From the NCBI GenBank assembly GCA_913057905.1, contig CAJXPB010000001.1, positions 1,178,001-1,242,000 of the forward strand: a stretch of 64,000 nt of DNA, given 5' to 3'. Under the pieces are notes generated by a model that saw nothing but the letters and a program-made list of their open reading frames with translations, did not search any database and was not told the origin of the DNA. Both the position numbers and the translations under genes were made by a program. Shown here in pieces: positions 1 through 9,140 of the stretch (within the stretch, counting starts at the first letter, position 1; each line of letters starts with the position of its first letter). The stretch comes from an uncultured Pseudomonadota bacterium. Lineage in GTDB: Bacteria > Myxococcota_A > Bradymonadia > Bradymonadales > Bradymonadaceae.

Positions 1-182
1 AATTCCAGCGCTGCCAGCCCGCGCACGAGGCGGTCGGCCCGGCGACGCTGCTGGTCGGCCGCGACACCCTGTTGGGCCATCATCCCGATCAGAGGGGGCA
101 GGTGCCCCGACAGAAACTCCTGGACCAGTCGTCTCATCCGGACCTCCAGTCCGTCCCCACCCTTGTTCGTCGACGCAGTCAT
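1..182 (-). CDS. Partial CDS, unidentified protein (5' end only)
   Basis: The first 60 codons of a gene that runs off the left edge of the window. Its ATG overlaps the stop of the upstream KamB-like gene in an ATGA arrangement, so the two are almost certainly translated from one mRNA. The visible part is rich in Arg, Leu and Gln, with segments such as RMRRLVQEFLSGHLP, and looks helical with no signal peptide. In known lysine 5,6-aminomutase clusters kamB is followed by kamC, a MutS-like ATPase. The visible N-terminus is too short for me to confirm that identity. Confidence 0.7.
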   Translation of the reverse strand, partial: MTASTNKGGDGLEVRMRRLVQEFLSGHLPPLIGMMAQQGVAADQQRRRADRLVRGLAALE

Positions 183-1279
183 GCTCGTTGGCTCCTCTCG
201 TCATTCAGTGATGCCCCCGACGTCCGTGGCGCACGGGGATCGAATACCACACAATCGCAATGTGCGCTCAGCGCTTCAACCAGTGCGGCTCGAGAGACTC
301 GTCCGCCGTGGATGCCCGTCGGATTGACCGAGACGCCGAGCAAAGATGTCCCATAGAAAACCGCCGGTTCCCACCGACGTGTCAAACGATGCCACGTCTG
401 CGGGTCCATGCGAAATACGGTCGGATCTCGCACCAAAAGCCTCGGCCGCTCGACGCCACATTCTGCGTGCAACGCCATCAACGAGTCGACGACCGATTCG
501 CTGACCAGACCCGGAATGGCCAGTGCAGCGAGACGACCGTCCGACCGGCACAGTCCCTCGAGTCCCCGCAGCGCACTCCCCTCGGAACGGGAGGTTTCGC
601 CATTCGACCAGCGTGCGAAGACGGCCTCGGCCGCAATCGCCCGCTCGATCAGCTCGCGGTCGTCGGCCTTCGAGGCCTGCGGCAATTGGATGCGCTCGAG
701 CCAGGGGCGGGTCTTTTCGACGATCGTCTCGACTCGACTGCCGAGAATGGCGCCCGTCGACAGGACCACACCCCCGGCGACCTCTCCAGTGGCGGCCGAC
801 ATTCTGTCGTACGCGCCGTCGACGAAGACCCGACGCACGCCACAATGCTCCAATCGGTCACACGCTGTCCGCACGTCACCGCGGTGGCGCATACCCGCCA
901 GCAACACGTCGCCGGCCTGGCGGACCCGGGCGATGACCGTTTCACCGAGCGGGGTCGAAAACCCCAGTGACTCGATGTACTCGAATCGGGCCTCCGAGGC
1001 CTCGAGAGCCCGGTGAGCACTGGCGACCAGCGTCCCGCCGGGCAACCACAGTGTGGGCTTGTCGATGCCCACCAACGCATCGACCGATTCGCCATCGATG
1101 CCGACCGAGACCAGGCCGATCGGCGGCGGGCCGGCCGGCTCGGAGCCGATGAGGGCATTGAGGGTGGTCGTCTTGCCCGAGTTCTTGGCGACGCCGATGA
1201 CCGCCACCCGGTCCGTCTTTGAAAGATCGAGCTTCACGTACTCGTCGTCTGTTTCCGGGATGAGTTGTTCGACCCACAT
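179..1279 (-). CDS. KamB-like reactivase subunit for a B12-dependent aminomutase
   Basis: A predicted 366-residue cytoplasmic P-loop protein. Residues 29-38 form the Walker A motif GVAKNSGKTT. They are followed by VSVGIDGE (57-64), STPLGE (108-113), VDGAYDR (153-159) and LSTGA (173-177), spaced as I remember for KamB. KamB acts with KamC to reactivate adenosylcobalamin-dependent lysine 5,6-aminomutase. The start is placed at the codon for MWVEQLIP because the frame upstream of it runs into the terminator of the M42 peptidase gene. It is coupled by ATGA to the partial gene downstream. No aminomutase gene is visible, so substrate specificity is open. The family call rests on motif recall, not on a search. 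Confidence 0.6.
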   Translation of the reverse strand: MWVEQLIPETDDEYVKLDLSKTDRVAVIGVAKNSGKTTTLNALIGSEPAGPPPIGLVSVGIDGESVDALVGIDKPTLWLPGGTLVASAHRALEASEARFEYIESLGFSTPLGETVIARVRQAGDVLLAGMRHRGDVRTACDRLEHCGVRRVFVDGAYDRMSAATGEVAGGVVLSTGAILGSRVETIVEKTRPWLERIQLPQASKADDRELIERAIAAEAVFARWSNGETSRSEGSALRGLEGLCRSDGRLAALAIPGLVSESVVDSLMALHAECGVERPRLLVRDPTVFRMDPQTWHRLTRRWEPAVFYGTSLLGVSVNPTGIHGGRVSRAALVEALSAHCDCVVFDPRAPRTSGASLNDERSQRA

Positions 1280-1318
1280 CGGAGGGTAAGACCGCCGGCG
1301 ACGATTGTCGAACCCGGA

Positions 1319-1350
1319 CAAAAAAACCCCGGGTCGCATAGACCCGGGGT
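1319..1350 (-). terminator. Intrinsic terminator of the M42 peptidase gene
   Basis: A perfect 10-bp inverted repeat, ACCCCGGGTC and GACCCGGGGT, surrounds a 5-base loop. Read on the minus strand it is followed by a run of at least eight T. It begins 27 bases after the stop of the M42 peptidase gene and separates that gene from the KamB-like gene. Confidence 0.88.
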
Positions 1351-1376
1351 GTCGATCACGTGTCAGTGCGGCGAGC

Positions 1377-2627
1377 TTACTCCGAATCTTCTTCGTCGGA
1401 TTCGTGGCCGCCCTGATGCGAAAGCGAAGAGGCCTTGTCCAGCCGCGGATAGTCGACCGGCCACTTGTCGCGATCCGGGTCTTGGCTGTCCAGGGACTGA
1501 ATCGACTTGGCGATGACGTGCACCGCCGCCAGAACGTCTCCGGTGTATCCGAGCTCCGAGACGGTATGCATGTTCCGGATGGGATAGCCGATCGATGTCG
1601 CCGCCGCGTCGATCGATGCGAGGGCGCCGGCCATGCCGTCGGTGCCGGTGTCTCGGCCGACCATGTCTCGCTGCAGGGGAATGTCGAATTCTCGCGCCGT
1701 CGATTCGACGACCTGATTGAGCTGTTCGCTGACGATCGAACCGACCGACATCGTGAACCCTTCGCCCATCTCGAGCTCGACCGGGCGCTTGTCGCCCAGA
1801 TTCGGGGCCGCCACGTAATCGTGATTGACGTCGGTCCCGATGATGGCGTCCGGCTCCATCTCTCCGGCCATCACCCGACTTCCGAATCGGCCGATTTCCT
1901 CGTGCGTGGCGATGGCACACAGAACCCGCACGTTGTCCAGGCCGCCGGCTTCGGCGATCTCCCGACCGACTTCGGCGGTCACGAAACAGCCGAGACCGTT
2001 GTCGAGATACGCTCCCGAGAAGGTATCGGGTGCGAATCCCCGCTCGATCTTGCGATCCAGCAGGATCGAATCGCCGGGACGGATCCCGAGCTTCTCGATC
2101 TGCTCTTTTTTGTTCTCGCCGTGAATCCCCAGCTCCACGTAGAGTTGCTCGGGTTTGATGCCACTCTCACCGGAGCGCAGCGCACGGTCGGCGAAATGGA
2201 TCGCGCCGATCGCCTCGACGGTTCCACCGTTGAGCGTGCGGTAGTTGCCCGGGTTGTCGGGATCCTCGCTGAACATCTGGACTTTGTTGCCCAGCAGTGT
2301 CATCGGGAGGAACGAATCGCTGTTGATCCAGATCTTTCCGTCCTCGCCGATACTTCGGACCTGCATCCGAATCTTGTCGGCGTGGCCGATCACCATGACG
2401 GTGAATTTGTCGTCGGCCCCGGGGTCGGAGTCCAGGACAATTCCGGCATTGCCGGTGAATTGCCGAACGGCCCACCCGTCGGGCATGTAGGATTCGAAGT
2501 ACGGCTTCAGGACGCCGTAGGTCATCGCTCCCTCGAGCCCCACAGGGCTGGGGGCCGCAAGGATGTCTCGCATTCGCTTGAATTGATTCTCGGGCATCGA
2601 CTGTGCCCAGGGTTTCGCGTCGCTCAT
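1377..2627 (-). CDS. M42 family metallo-aminopeptidase
   Basis: A 416-residue predicted cytoplasmic di-metal aminopeptidase of the M42 (glutamyl aminopeptidase/cellulase M) family. The ordered metal and catalytic motifs are all visible: GHAD (His near residue 82), AYLDNG (bridging Asp near 208), THEEIG (general-base and ligand Glu near 242), GTDVN (Asp near 265) and RNMHT (last His near 353). The family usually has 340-360 residues, so the surplus lies in an N-terminal extension and an acidic tail ending HESDEEDSE. The start is the ATG of MSDAK; an in-frame GTG four codons earlier is possible. A strong terminator follows the stop, so it probably forms a single-gene unit. Substrate unknown. 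Confidence 0.85.
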   Translation of the reverse strand: MSDAKPWAQSMPENQFKRMRDILAAPSPVGLEGAMTYGVLKPYFESYMPDGWAVRQFTGNAGIVLDSDPGADDKFTVMVIGHADKIRMQVRSIGEDGKIWINSDSFLPMTLLGNKVQMFSEDPDNPGNYRTLNGGTVEAIGAIHFADRALRSGESGIKPEQLYVELGIHGENKKEQIEKLGIRPGDSILLDRKIERGFAPDTFSGAYLDNGLGCFVTAEVGREIAEAGGLDNVRVLCAIATHEEIGRFGSRVMAGEMEPDAIIGTDVNHDYVAAPNLGDKRPVELEMGEGFTMSVGSIVSEQLNQVVESTAREFDIPLQRDMVGRDTGTDGMAGALASIDAAATSIGYPIRNMHTVSELGYTGDVLAAVHVIAKSIQSLDSQDPDRDKWPVDYPRLDKASSLSHQGGHESDEEDSE

Positions 2628-2771
2628 AGAGTTCGCCACTCGGGTTTTAAGGAAGTTGTCGCATCTGAGGGTCTATCGGCGCGTCATGTAGAAGAGGTCT
2701 CACGACCGGGGTCGCGCGGTTCGCGCCGACTATAGCCATGTGCCCACGGCGGGTAAAGCAATTGCGAGGTA

Positions 2772-4502
2772 TCAGTCAATGCCAGCCAGTAGGGCCAGCC
2801 TCTCGCGATGGCTCCGGTCCTCCGGATCCGGCCGGGTGCCGATGTGTCGGCCGATGAAGTGATCCAGGGAGGCATCGTCGACGTCGGACGGAGCATCCGG
2901 ATACTGCGATCGCTCCCACAGACGTACCGACGCGTACATCAGCCGGGCCAACCGGTCCATCAGCGGGCGCATCTGCAGTGTCGCCGCCTCCTCGTCCATC
3001 GAGGCGACCTCCTGCAAGGCGACCTTCGACTGGCGCATCTCGCGACGCACGGTCTCGGCTCGCTGGCCCTCCGACTCCGCGCTGGCCTCGACCAGCTCGC
3101 CGAGGATCTCGAAGAATCCCTCGTGAATCCCATATTTGTCGATATCTCGCATCACCTGCATCTGCAGCGTATTGTGGGTCCCCTCCCAGTTTTCCGTCAC
3201 GATCGAGTCGCGCAGAAGCCGCGGCAATACCGAGAAGGTCTCGATGGCCCCGTTGCCGCCGAGCACTTCGATGCCACGGGTGGCGGCCCAGCGTGAGAGC
3301 TTCGCGGTTCGAACCTTGTTGAGGTTCAGTGCCATCCGGAAGAAATCCTCGCCGGCCTCCGTGGCCAGATCGGCGTCGATCCGGTCCTGCAGGGCCGCCA
3401 GGTACATCGAGCCGGAGACGGCGGCGTCGACCTCGGCTTTGACGTCGGCGATCGTCTCCTGGATGAGCGGGTACTGTACGATGGGACGCCCGAAGGCCTC
3501 GCGGAACCGGCTGTAGGTCTGGGCCGTCACGTACGCCCGCCGCGCCGATCCCAGACAGGCGAAGGCGTTGTAGAGGCGGCTCGTGTTGATGACGTGACGC
3601 ATCATGTTCTTGAACCCCTCCTCTTCGGGCCCCATGTGATAGGCCACGGCGCCTTCAAAGTCGCACTCGGCCGACGCCATCGCCCGGGTCCCGATCTTGT
3701 CCTTGAGACGACGAATCCGGAAGTTGTTGAGCTCGCCGTCCTCCAGCCGCCGGGGCACAAAGAAGAGCCCCAGCCCCGAGGTTCCCTCGACGTCTTCGGC
3801 GAATCTCGCCGTCATCAGGAAGACGTCGGCATCGACGTTCGAACAAAACCACTTCTCGCCCCACAGTCGCCAGCTTCCGTCGTCGGCGCGACGTGCCCGG
3901 GTGGCGTTTTGCCCGACATCGCTGCCCCCCTGGATTTCGGTCATAAACTGAGCGCCTTCGAGGTGCTCGTCATAGTCCGGGTTCAGAAATCCGTCGAGAT
4001 AGCGGTCGCGCAACCGATCGGGCGCGAGGTGCTGGAGCACTCGAATCACCCCGGCCGTGCAGGCGAGTGGGCAATTGTGCCCGGCTTCTCCGTTGTAGCT
4101 CGAGAGGTAAAACCGGCTGAGGGCTCCCACGGAGTTGGGCGCATCTCGATAAGCGGCCATGACGCCGGACCCGTAGATACGCCGTCCCACCTCATGATAG
4201 CTCGGATGGTGGGCGATCTGTTCGGTCCGTTGCCCGAAATCACTCCAGCGGTCGAGTTCCGGGTGATTTCCAGGGCGGTCGTTTTGTCGCGCCAGTTCAT
4301 CGATCGGCCCGGCGACTTCGGCGCCGAACTCCTCGAGGTCGTCGTCGAGATCGTCATGGATCTGAGGGTCGCGGTAGACCTCCAGCGTACGACGGAAATG
4401 CGCATCGTCCAAAAACGCATTGTCGGGCTGGGCCTCGCGCCACGCCGTCAGGGACTCACGGCTGTCTCGATGCGCAGGGTATTCGGTCTGCATCTCACTC
4501 AT
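2772..4502 (-). CDS. AidB-type acyl-CoA dehydrogenase
   Basis: A 576-residue flavoprotein. The segments MTEIQGGSDVGQNATRA (FAD/substrate loop), EAFGRPIVQYPLIQE and GGNGAIETFSVLPRLLRDS are typical of acyl-CoA dehydrogenases. ENWEGTHNTLQ corresponds to the catalytic-Glu region. The long N-terminal part and the GGSDV loop place it nearer AidB (about 540 residues) than short-chain enzymes. AidB-like proteins have weak dehydrogenase activity and are linked to protection from alkylation damage, but many homologues act in fatty-acid or amino-acid oxidation. The start is the ATG of MSEMQTEY. The 144 bases between it and the M42 gene upstream of the next unit hold no feature I can support. Confidence 0.85.
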   Translation of the reverse strand: MSEMQTEYPAHRDSRESLTAWREAQPDNAFLDDAHFRRTLEVYRDPQIHDDLDDDLEEFGAEVAGPIDELARQNDRPGNHPELDRWSDFGQRTEQIAHHPSYHEVGRRIYGSGVMAAYRDAPNSVGALSRFYLSSYNGEAGHNCPLACTAGVIRVLQHLAPDRLRDRYLDGFLNPDYDEHLEGAQFMTEIQGGSDVGQNATRARRADDGSWRLWGEKWFCSNVDADVFLMTARFAEDVEGTSGLGLFFVPRRLEDGELNNFRIRRLKDKIGTRAMASAECDFEGAVAYHMGPEEEGFKNMMRHVINTSRLYNAFACLGSARRAYVTAQTYSRFREAFGRPIVQYPLIQETIADVKAEVDAAVSGSMYLAALQDRIDADLATEAGEDFFRMALNLNKVRTAKLSRWAATRGIEVLGGNGAIETFSVLPRLLRDSIVTENWEGTHNTLQMQVMRDIDKYGIHEGFFEILGELVEASAESEGQRAETVRREMRQSKVALQEVASMDEEAATLQMRPLMDRLARLMYASVRLWERSQYPDAPSDVDDASLDHFIGRHIGTRPDPEDRSHRERLALLAGID

Positions 4503-4587
4503 CACTCGGCTCCGGCAAGGTCTAGGCGAACAATCAAATCAAAACGTAATCGGGCCGCCGACCGCGACAAGTCCGACGATCGTCGAC

Positions 4588-6648
4588 CTATCCGACGACA
4601 CACCAGGCAGACACGAACGGCGTGCCCTCCGGGAAGCCGGGGCGAATCGGAAAGTCCGACGGCGGATCAATGTGTTCGAACGACACGATCTCACGACCCA
4701 CCGACTCGGCCGTCCCCTCCAGACGGTCGACCAGATGCGTCGACGTCTCTTCCGGGTGACCCGTCGCCAGCAGGGTCCCCTCCGGCTGCACGCTCTCGAT
4801 CGACGCACGAAGCAGGTCCTCCGAATCGCGACCCAGGTCGACGGCGACGCCATCGTACGGGGTCGGTCCTTCGCCGCCGCCGAGCCACACATCGGGCTCT
4901 TCGGTGCTGATGCGTTCCGGCGGGATCTCGTTGAGCCTGCAGATCTCGTCGGTCCACTCCTCGGCATTGAAGTTCGGATGCGACAGGGTGGTATGGACCG
5001 TCGCGCCGGCCGCCGCCGCCATGACCGAAAGACCGGCTTCGGGAGCCGACAGCACCAGCCAGGTGCCGTCGGCGTCGCCGTCTCGGATCGCACGATACAC
5101 GCGGCGACGATGTGCGCGCCGTGCCGCATCCAGCGACGCCCCCTCGAGCGTCCATGGATCACAGCTCCAGCGAAGCCCGTTGTCCCAGCCGACCGATGTA
5201 CCGCCCTGCTCGAGGTAACCGGCTCCCGACTGCACGACCTCTGCCCGTGGGGATTGGCCCTCCCGGGCTCGCCCCGGCGATGCATCGATCTCCAGGATCA
5301 TGACCTCCGGATCGAAGTTCGCGATATTCTCGTACACGAGTTCGCGAAATCCGTAGGCCGCCGTTCCGGTCAACGTCGAGCGGAGGACCGTCCCCATCCG
5401 ATCCAGATAAAAGCCGGGCAGTCGGTCGGCTTCGGCATGAATCAACCGAAAGAAGTCGGTCTCGGCCATCCCGGAGGTCAGATTTGAGCGCGACGCAACA
5501 GCCTCGTCGACTCGAAAGTCGACCTCCTCCTCGAAGTCGACCACGCCCAGAGGATCACGGCTCCAGAGCCGGGCGGCGATCGGCCCGCTGTCCTCGACGA
5601 GCGCAACCGGACCGACGGTTCCGCCGGACCCCTTGAGCTGAACGGCGCTGCCTGCCTCGAACCGAGAGGGCCTCTCGACCCCGTCCGACAGGCGAAGCCA
5701 GGGGTCCCCCTCGCTTCCACCCATCGCACGAAGCGTCTCGGCGCTGACTTTCAACACCGGAAGATCGGCGACGTCAGCCGTCTCGCGTTCGGGGGCCTCG
5801 GGCACCACTCGCTCGGAGGGCCACCAATCCGACGACGGATTCCAGCTATGCTGGAGCGGCTGCTGCGAGCCATAGGTGGCGGCCAGACGCAGCCGCAGAC
5901 CGTCGGGCACCACAAATCCACCCCGAAACCGGTCCCCGACGGCGGTCATCCCCGCGGCATCGAGAGCATCCAGCAAGATATCGACCAGGTCGAATCGGTC
6001 GATCACCGTGTCTTCTTCCAGCGGGTCGCCCTGCCAGCTCGGCGTAAGTTGGAGCTCGGCGAGGTCCTCCTGCATCGTCGTCGCGGAGTAGGTGATCTGT
6101 ACGTCCCGCTCGGTCTCCGGCAGCGAGCCGTGCGCCCGGTCCGGTCTCGGCACCAGAACCGTCCATGTCGTCTTGAGGTCGCCGTCGAACCACGCACGCC
6201 GAAGCGTCGCGGCGCGCTCGGACGTGTCGGCGCACATCCATGGGCCCCCGGCGGTCGTCGGCATCGGCCAGACCGGCTCGAAGGTACTTCGGTCCTTGCC
6301 CAGTGCGTCCGCCATGTAACGAATGGGATGCATCGGATCATCGCCCTCGAGCCGGCCGGGCATCCCGGTCGGTTTGTCGACGATGACCCACCCGTCGCCG
6401 CGCGCAAATACATCGGGCTCGCCGACGTCGACCTCCGGAACGTCGAGTTCGACATCGAGTTCAATGACACTCCCCGGCTCGACCCGACGATCGCCCTTGC
6501 GCGTCAGCCGCTCGGCGACGCGCACCCTTCCCTCGTCGAAGGCACGGGCGATGGCGCCCTTTTTGGCCTCGGGCCACGCCCATTCGACGAGGTTTCGAAC
6601 GGTGAGAGGCTCACTCGACGAGGGCGCACGAAATCGCAATTCGGTCAT
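4588..6648 (-). CDS. S4 / RluA-like / RlmI-like fusion, probably catalytically degenerate
   Basis: A 686-residue protein with three recognisable modules. Residues about 14-52 resemble an S4 RNA-binding domain. Residues about 80-215 follow the RluA pseudouridine-synthase fold: WVIVDKPTGMPG matches the family's first motif, and RRAWFDGDLKTTWTVLV matches the strand after the active site. Residues about 317-686 resemble RlmI-type PUA plus SAM methyltransferase, with RLIHAEADRLPGFYLDRMG highly typical. The pseudouridine-synthase motif HRLDxxTSG is replaced near 126-134 by WPMPTTAGG, losing the catalytic Asp. The expected SAM motif reads VLSAPEAGLSVMAAAAG instead of the Gly-rich form. It lies 13 bases after the cysteine-rich lipoprotein gene. 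Function unknown; RNA binding is plausible. Confidence 0.7.
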   Translation of the reverse strand: MTELRFRAPSSSEPLTVRNLVEWAWPEAKKGAIARAFDEGRVRVAERLTRKGDRRVEPGSVIELDVELDVPEVDVGEPDVFARGDGWVIVDKPTGMPGRLEGDDPMHPIRYMADALGKDRSTFEPVWPMPTTAGGPWMCADTSERAATLRRAWFDGDLKTTWTVLVPRPDRAHGSLPETERDVQITYSATTMQEDLAELQLTPSWQGDPLEEDTVIDRFDLVDILLDALDAAGMTAVGDRFRGGFVVPDGLRLRLAATYGSQQPLQHSWNPSSDWWPSERVVPEAPERETADVADLPVLKVSAETLRAMGGSEGDPWLRLSDGVERPSRFEAGSAVQLKGSGGTVGPVALVEDSGPIAARLWSRDPLGVVDFEEEVDFRVDEAVASRSNLTSGMAETDFFRLIHAEADRLPGFYLDRMGTVLRSTLTGTAAYGFRELVYENIANFDPEVMILEIDASPGRAREGQSPRAEVVQSGAGYLEQGGTSVGWDNGLRWSCDPWTLEGASLDAARRAHRRRVYRAIRDGDADGTWLVLSAPEAGLSVMAAAAGATVHTTLSHPNFNAEEWTDEICRLNEIPPERISTEEPDVWLGGGEGPTPYDGVAVDLGRDSEDLLRASIESVQPEGTLLATGHPEETSTHLVDRLEGTAESVGREIVSFEHIDPPSDFPIRPGFPEGTPFVSAWCVVG

Positions 6649-6661
6649 CTGAAGGCGTTCC

Positions 6662-8329
6662 CTAACAGGGGTTGTCGCTGCATTGTTGGCCCGGCTTCGG
6701 CGTTCCGAAGGCGGGGCACGATCCAGGGGGCGTGTTAACGCAGTTGTTCAGGATACAACAGGCCTCCCAGTTCGAGGGCGCACAGCTCGCCTGCTGACAC
6801 GTCTGATTGGGCTGCGAGGTTCCGCCGATCGACTGACAATTTGCCGGCGTCACTTCGTTGCATTGGCCGGCAAAGCAGCAGGCCGTCGGCTGCGGTTGCT
6901 GACACTGGATCTGGTTGCACTGGACGCCTGCGTTGAAGCTTCCGTTCAACTGCTGACACTGCTGCTGACTGAGGACCGAACAGTTGCCCTGCACGCAGCA
7001 CGCTCCGTTTGTGGGCCCTCCGCAATTTGCCTGCATACAGGACTGACCCGGATTGAACGTTCCCCCGAGATTCGAACACTGTTGCGCATCGGTCTGCTGA
7101 CAGGAGCTCCCCTGACAGCACGCTCCCATCTGTGGACTGGAACACGTGACGTTGTTGCAGTTCGGAGCCATCTGAGGTTGTCCGCCCTGATTTGTGCAGG
7201 CACTCGGCGACAACGTGGTGCAGGAATCATCCGGCAGGCAGCAGGCCTGAGGGTTGTTGTTGCAGACGACTTCACTGCAGGCCGTATCCTGAAAGAACGA
7301 TCCGTTGCAGTTTGGCTGGGTTGTCTGGGAACAATTGCCATTTTCGCAACAGGCACCGGAAGGCGGGGGGATCGAACACGGGACCTGGCTGCAGGGCGTG
7401 TTGGCGGTAAACTGCCCGCCCACGTTTGTGCACTCCTGTTGGGTGCGCTGCGAACAGTTTCCTTCGACACAGCATGCTCCGGTCACCGGCGGCATCTGAC
7501 ACATCACCCCGTCGCAGGTGTCGCTCTCCTGCGGGTTGCCGCCCTGGAGATTGCAGGCGGTGACTTCCTGAACCTGACAGGTGCCGTCGGGCAGACAACA
7601 CGCCTTGTCGCCGCCCGGCGCACATTCGGCCGCTTCGCAGGATGATTCTGACTGGGGTTCGCCGCCCAGGGATTGACAGTTCGCGGGCGTCAACTCCTGG
7701 CACTGGCCCCCCAGACAACACGCTTGAGTTGGCGGTGGGTCCGTACAACTGATCTCATCGCACTGTTGTCCGGGCCGGGGCGTCCCGCCCAGCTCTTCGC
7801 AGGCCGTGGCTGTCGCCGTCGTACACTGGTCCTCCACGCAGCACGCCTCGGCCGGCGGAGGATCTTCACACGTAACACTCTGGCATGTGGTGGCATCCGG
7901 TTGAGGCGTACCCCCTTGGGCCTCGCAGGTCTCAGGAGGGATCTCCGTGCAATTGCCGTCGAGACAACAGGGTTGGGCCTGCTGTCCGCAGGTGACTTCC
8001 TCACAGGAGGACGCATCCGGACGCGCAGTCCCCTCGCACTGGGAAACTGGCACGGCCTCGACGCACTCGCCCGCATTCGTACAACAGGGCGCGAGGATCT
8101 CGCCGTCGGGCGTATCCGTGCCGTCGGCCGTGTCGGAATCCGTAACCTCCCCGCCATCGACAATCGGCGGGCCGCCCACACACACGCCGGAGACGCATTG
8201 TTCACCGTCGGCACAGTCCGAGTTGTTGGCACAGCGATTCTGCAGGTCTGAACGCCCGCAGCTCACCAACAACAGCAGCCCGCCGACGAGGGCGAGAATG
8301 CTTGGAATTGATCGGTCCGCTCGAATCAT
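6662..8329 (-). CDS. Secreted lipoprotein with twelve six-cysteine repeats
   Basis: A 555-residue predicted lipoprotein: an N-terminal hydrophobic stretch ends in the lipobox LVSC, followed by an Asp-rich linker. After about residue 75 the protein consists of twelve tandem units of about 32-42 residues. Each begins with a Cys pair (ACC, PCC) and continues roughly C-x7-8-C-x-x-x-GG-...-C-x4-C, giving six cysteines per unit. Examples of unit starts are GACCVEGNC and QACCLGGQC. The even, conserved cysteines imply disulfide-stabilised small domains outside the cytoplasm. An ATG preceded by GGTGA is chosen; a GTG three codons upstream is also in frame. It is followed 13 bases later by the RNA-modification-like fusion. 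Function unknown. Confidence 0.85.
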   Translation of the reverse strand: MIRADRSIPSILALVGGLLLLVSCGRSDLQNRCANNSDCADGEQCVSGVCVGGPPIVDGGEVTDSDTADGTDTPDGEILAPCCTNAGECVEAVPVSQCEGTARPDASSCEEVTCGQQAQPCCLDGNCTEIPPETCEAQGGTPQPDATTCQSVTCEDPPPAEACCVEDQCTTATATACEELGGTPRPGQQCDEISCTDPPPTQACCLGGQCQELTPANCQSLGGEPQSESSCEAAECAPGGDKACCLPDGTCQVQEVTACNLQGGNPQESDTCDGVMCQMPPVTGACCVEGNCSQRTQQECTNVGGQFTANTPCSQVPCSIPPPSGACCENGNCSQTTQPNCNGSFFQDTACSEVVCNNNPQACCLPDDSCTTLSPSACTNQGGQPQMAPNCNNVTCSSPQMGACCQGSSCQQTDAQQCSNLGGTFNPGQSCMQANCGGPTNGACCVQGNCSVLSQQQCQQLNGSFNAGVQCNQIQCQQPQPTACCFAGQCNEVTPANCQSIGGTSQPNQTCQQASCAPSNWEACCILNNCVNTPPGSCPAFGTPKPGQQCSDNPC

Positions 8330-8465
8330 GGACGTCACCCGGTAGGCCTAATCGTCTGAATGAGTGCCCCGAATGATGGAGGCACATCTCTTCTCTACGC
8401 GTACCACGGTAATCGGACGCGGCCAGCGGTTCAAATAAACCGTCTCGCCGGGAGAAACCCTGACA

Positions 8466-9140
8466 TCAGCGGCCGCCATGCACGATACCGACGGCGTCCA
8501 AGTCGAAACCCGCCTTGCTCTCGAGGTCTGTCGACTCGGTGAGGTCGGTGATCCGAACGTAGTTGATTCGGTCGAGTCCGAGGTCAGATAGATCGAAGCT
8601 GTTGCCTCCCGTCACCGCTGGATCGAGGGTCGTCGTGGACCCAGCGTCGTAGGCTTTGGTCGGCGTCCACCCGGCGCATCCCGGCCACCGGTACGGGCCG
8701 TCGTCGGGCTCGACCGGCTCGGTGCTGCACTCAAATCGGTGCCAGGTCTCGCCGTCTCGACTCACCGACACGCGACCCAGCTCTTCCCAGACCCCGTCGT
8801 CTTCGAACTCGGTGTAAAAGGCGTTCTCGAAGACGATGAAATCATCGGCCGGTCCATCTGTGATACTGCGGTCCCCGAACCCCAGGACGATAGACCCGCC
8901 GGCGCCAAGACTCAGTACGTTGCTCGTTGCGCCCCCCTCCTGGGTATTCTTGGGTGGTCCGAACACGACATCCGGCAGATCCTCCTGGCCGTGGCCCGCC
9001 CCCTCTCCCGGATCGAACGAGACGAGTTCACTGGCGTACGGAAGCGCCCCCCCCGGGCCGCCCTCCATCGCGTCGCCACACGCCCCCGGGAGCGCAGCGG
9101 CGGCCACGATCCAGAGGCAGATCGACAGTCGAACCCTCAC
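8466..9140 (-). CDS. Lipoprotein of the cell-surface family often found near B12 receptors
   Basis: A 224-residue lipoprotein starting with GTG; the GTG overlaps the upstream TGA (GTGA) and is preceded by GGAGGG, so it is translationally coupled to the preceding lipoprotein. The signal peptide ends in LPGAC. The mature part contains ELVSFDPGEGAGHGQEDLP, VVFGPP, LSLGAGGSIVLGF and DDFIVFENAFY, then RVSVSRDGETWHRF. I associate this order with uncharacterised 'cell surface protein' homologues that often sit beside TonB-dependent cobalamin receptors. Here the two-gene unit lies behind a cobalamin riboswitch, which fits a role in B12 capture at the surface. That role is inference; no ligand-binding residues are known to me. 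Confidence 0.8.
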   Translation of the reverse strand: MRVRLSICLWIVAAAALPGACGDAMEGGPGGALPYASELVSFDPGEGAGHGQEDLPDVVFGPPKNTQEGGATSNVLSLGAGGSIVLGFGDRSITDGPADDFIVFENAFYTEFEDDGVWEELGRVSVSRDGETWHRFECSTEPVEPDDGPYRWPGCAGWTPTKAYDAGSTTTLDPAVTGGNSFDLSDLGLDRINYVRITDLTESTDLESKAGFDLDAVGIVHGGR

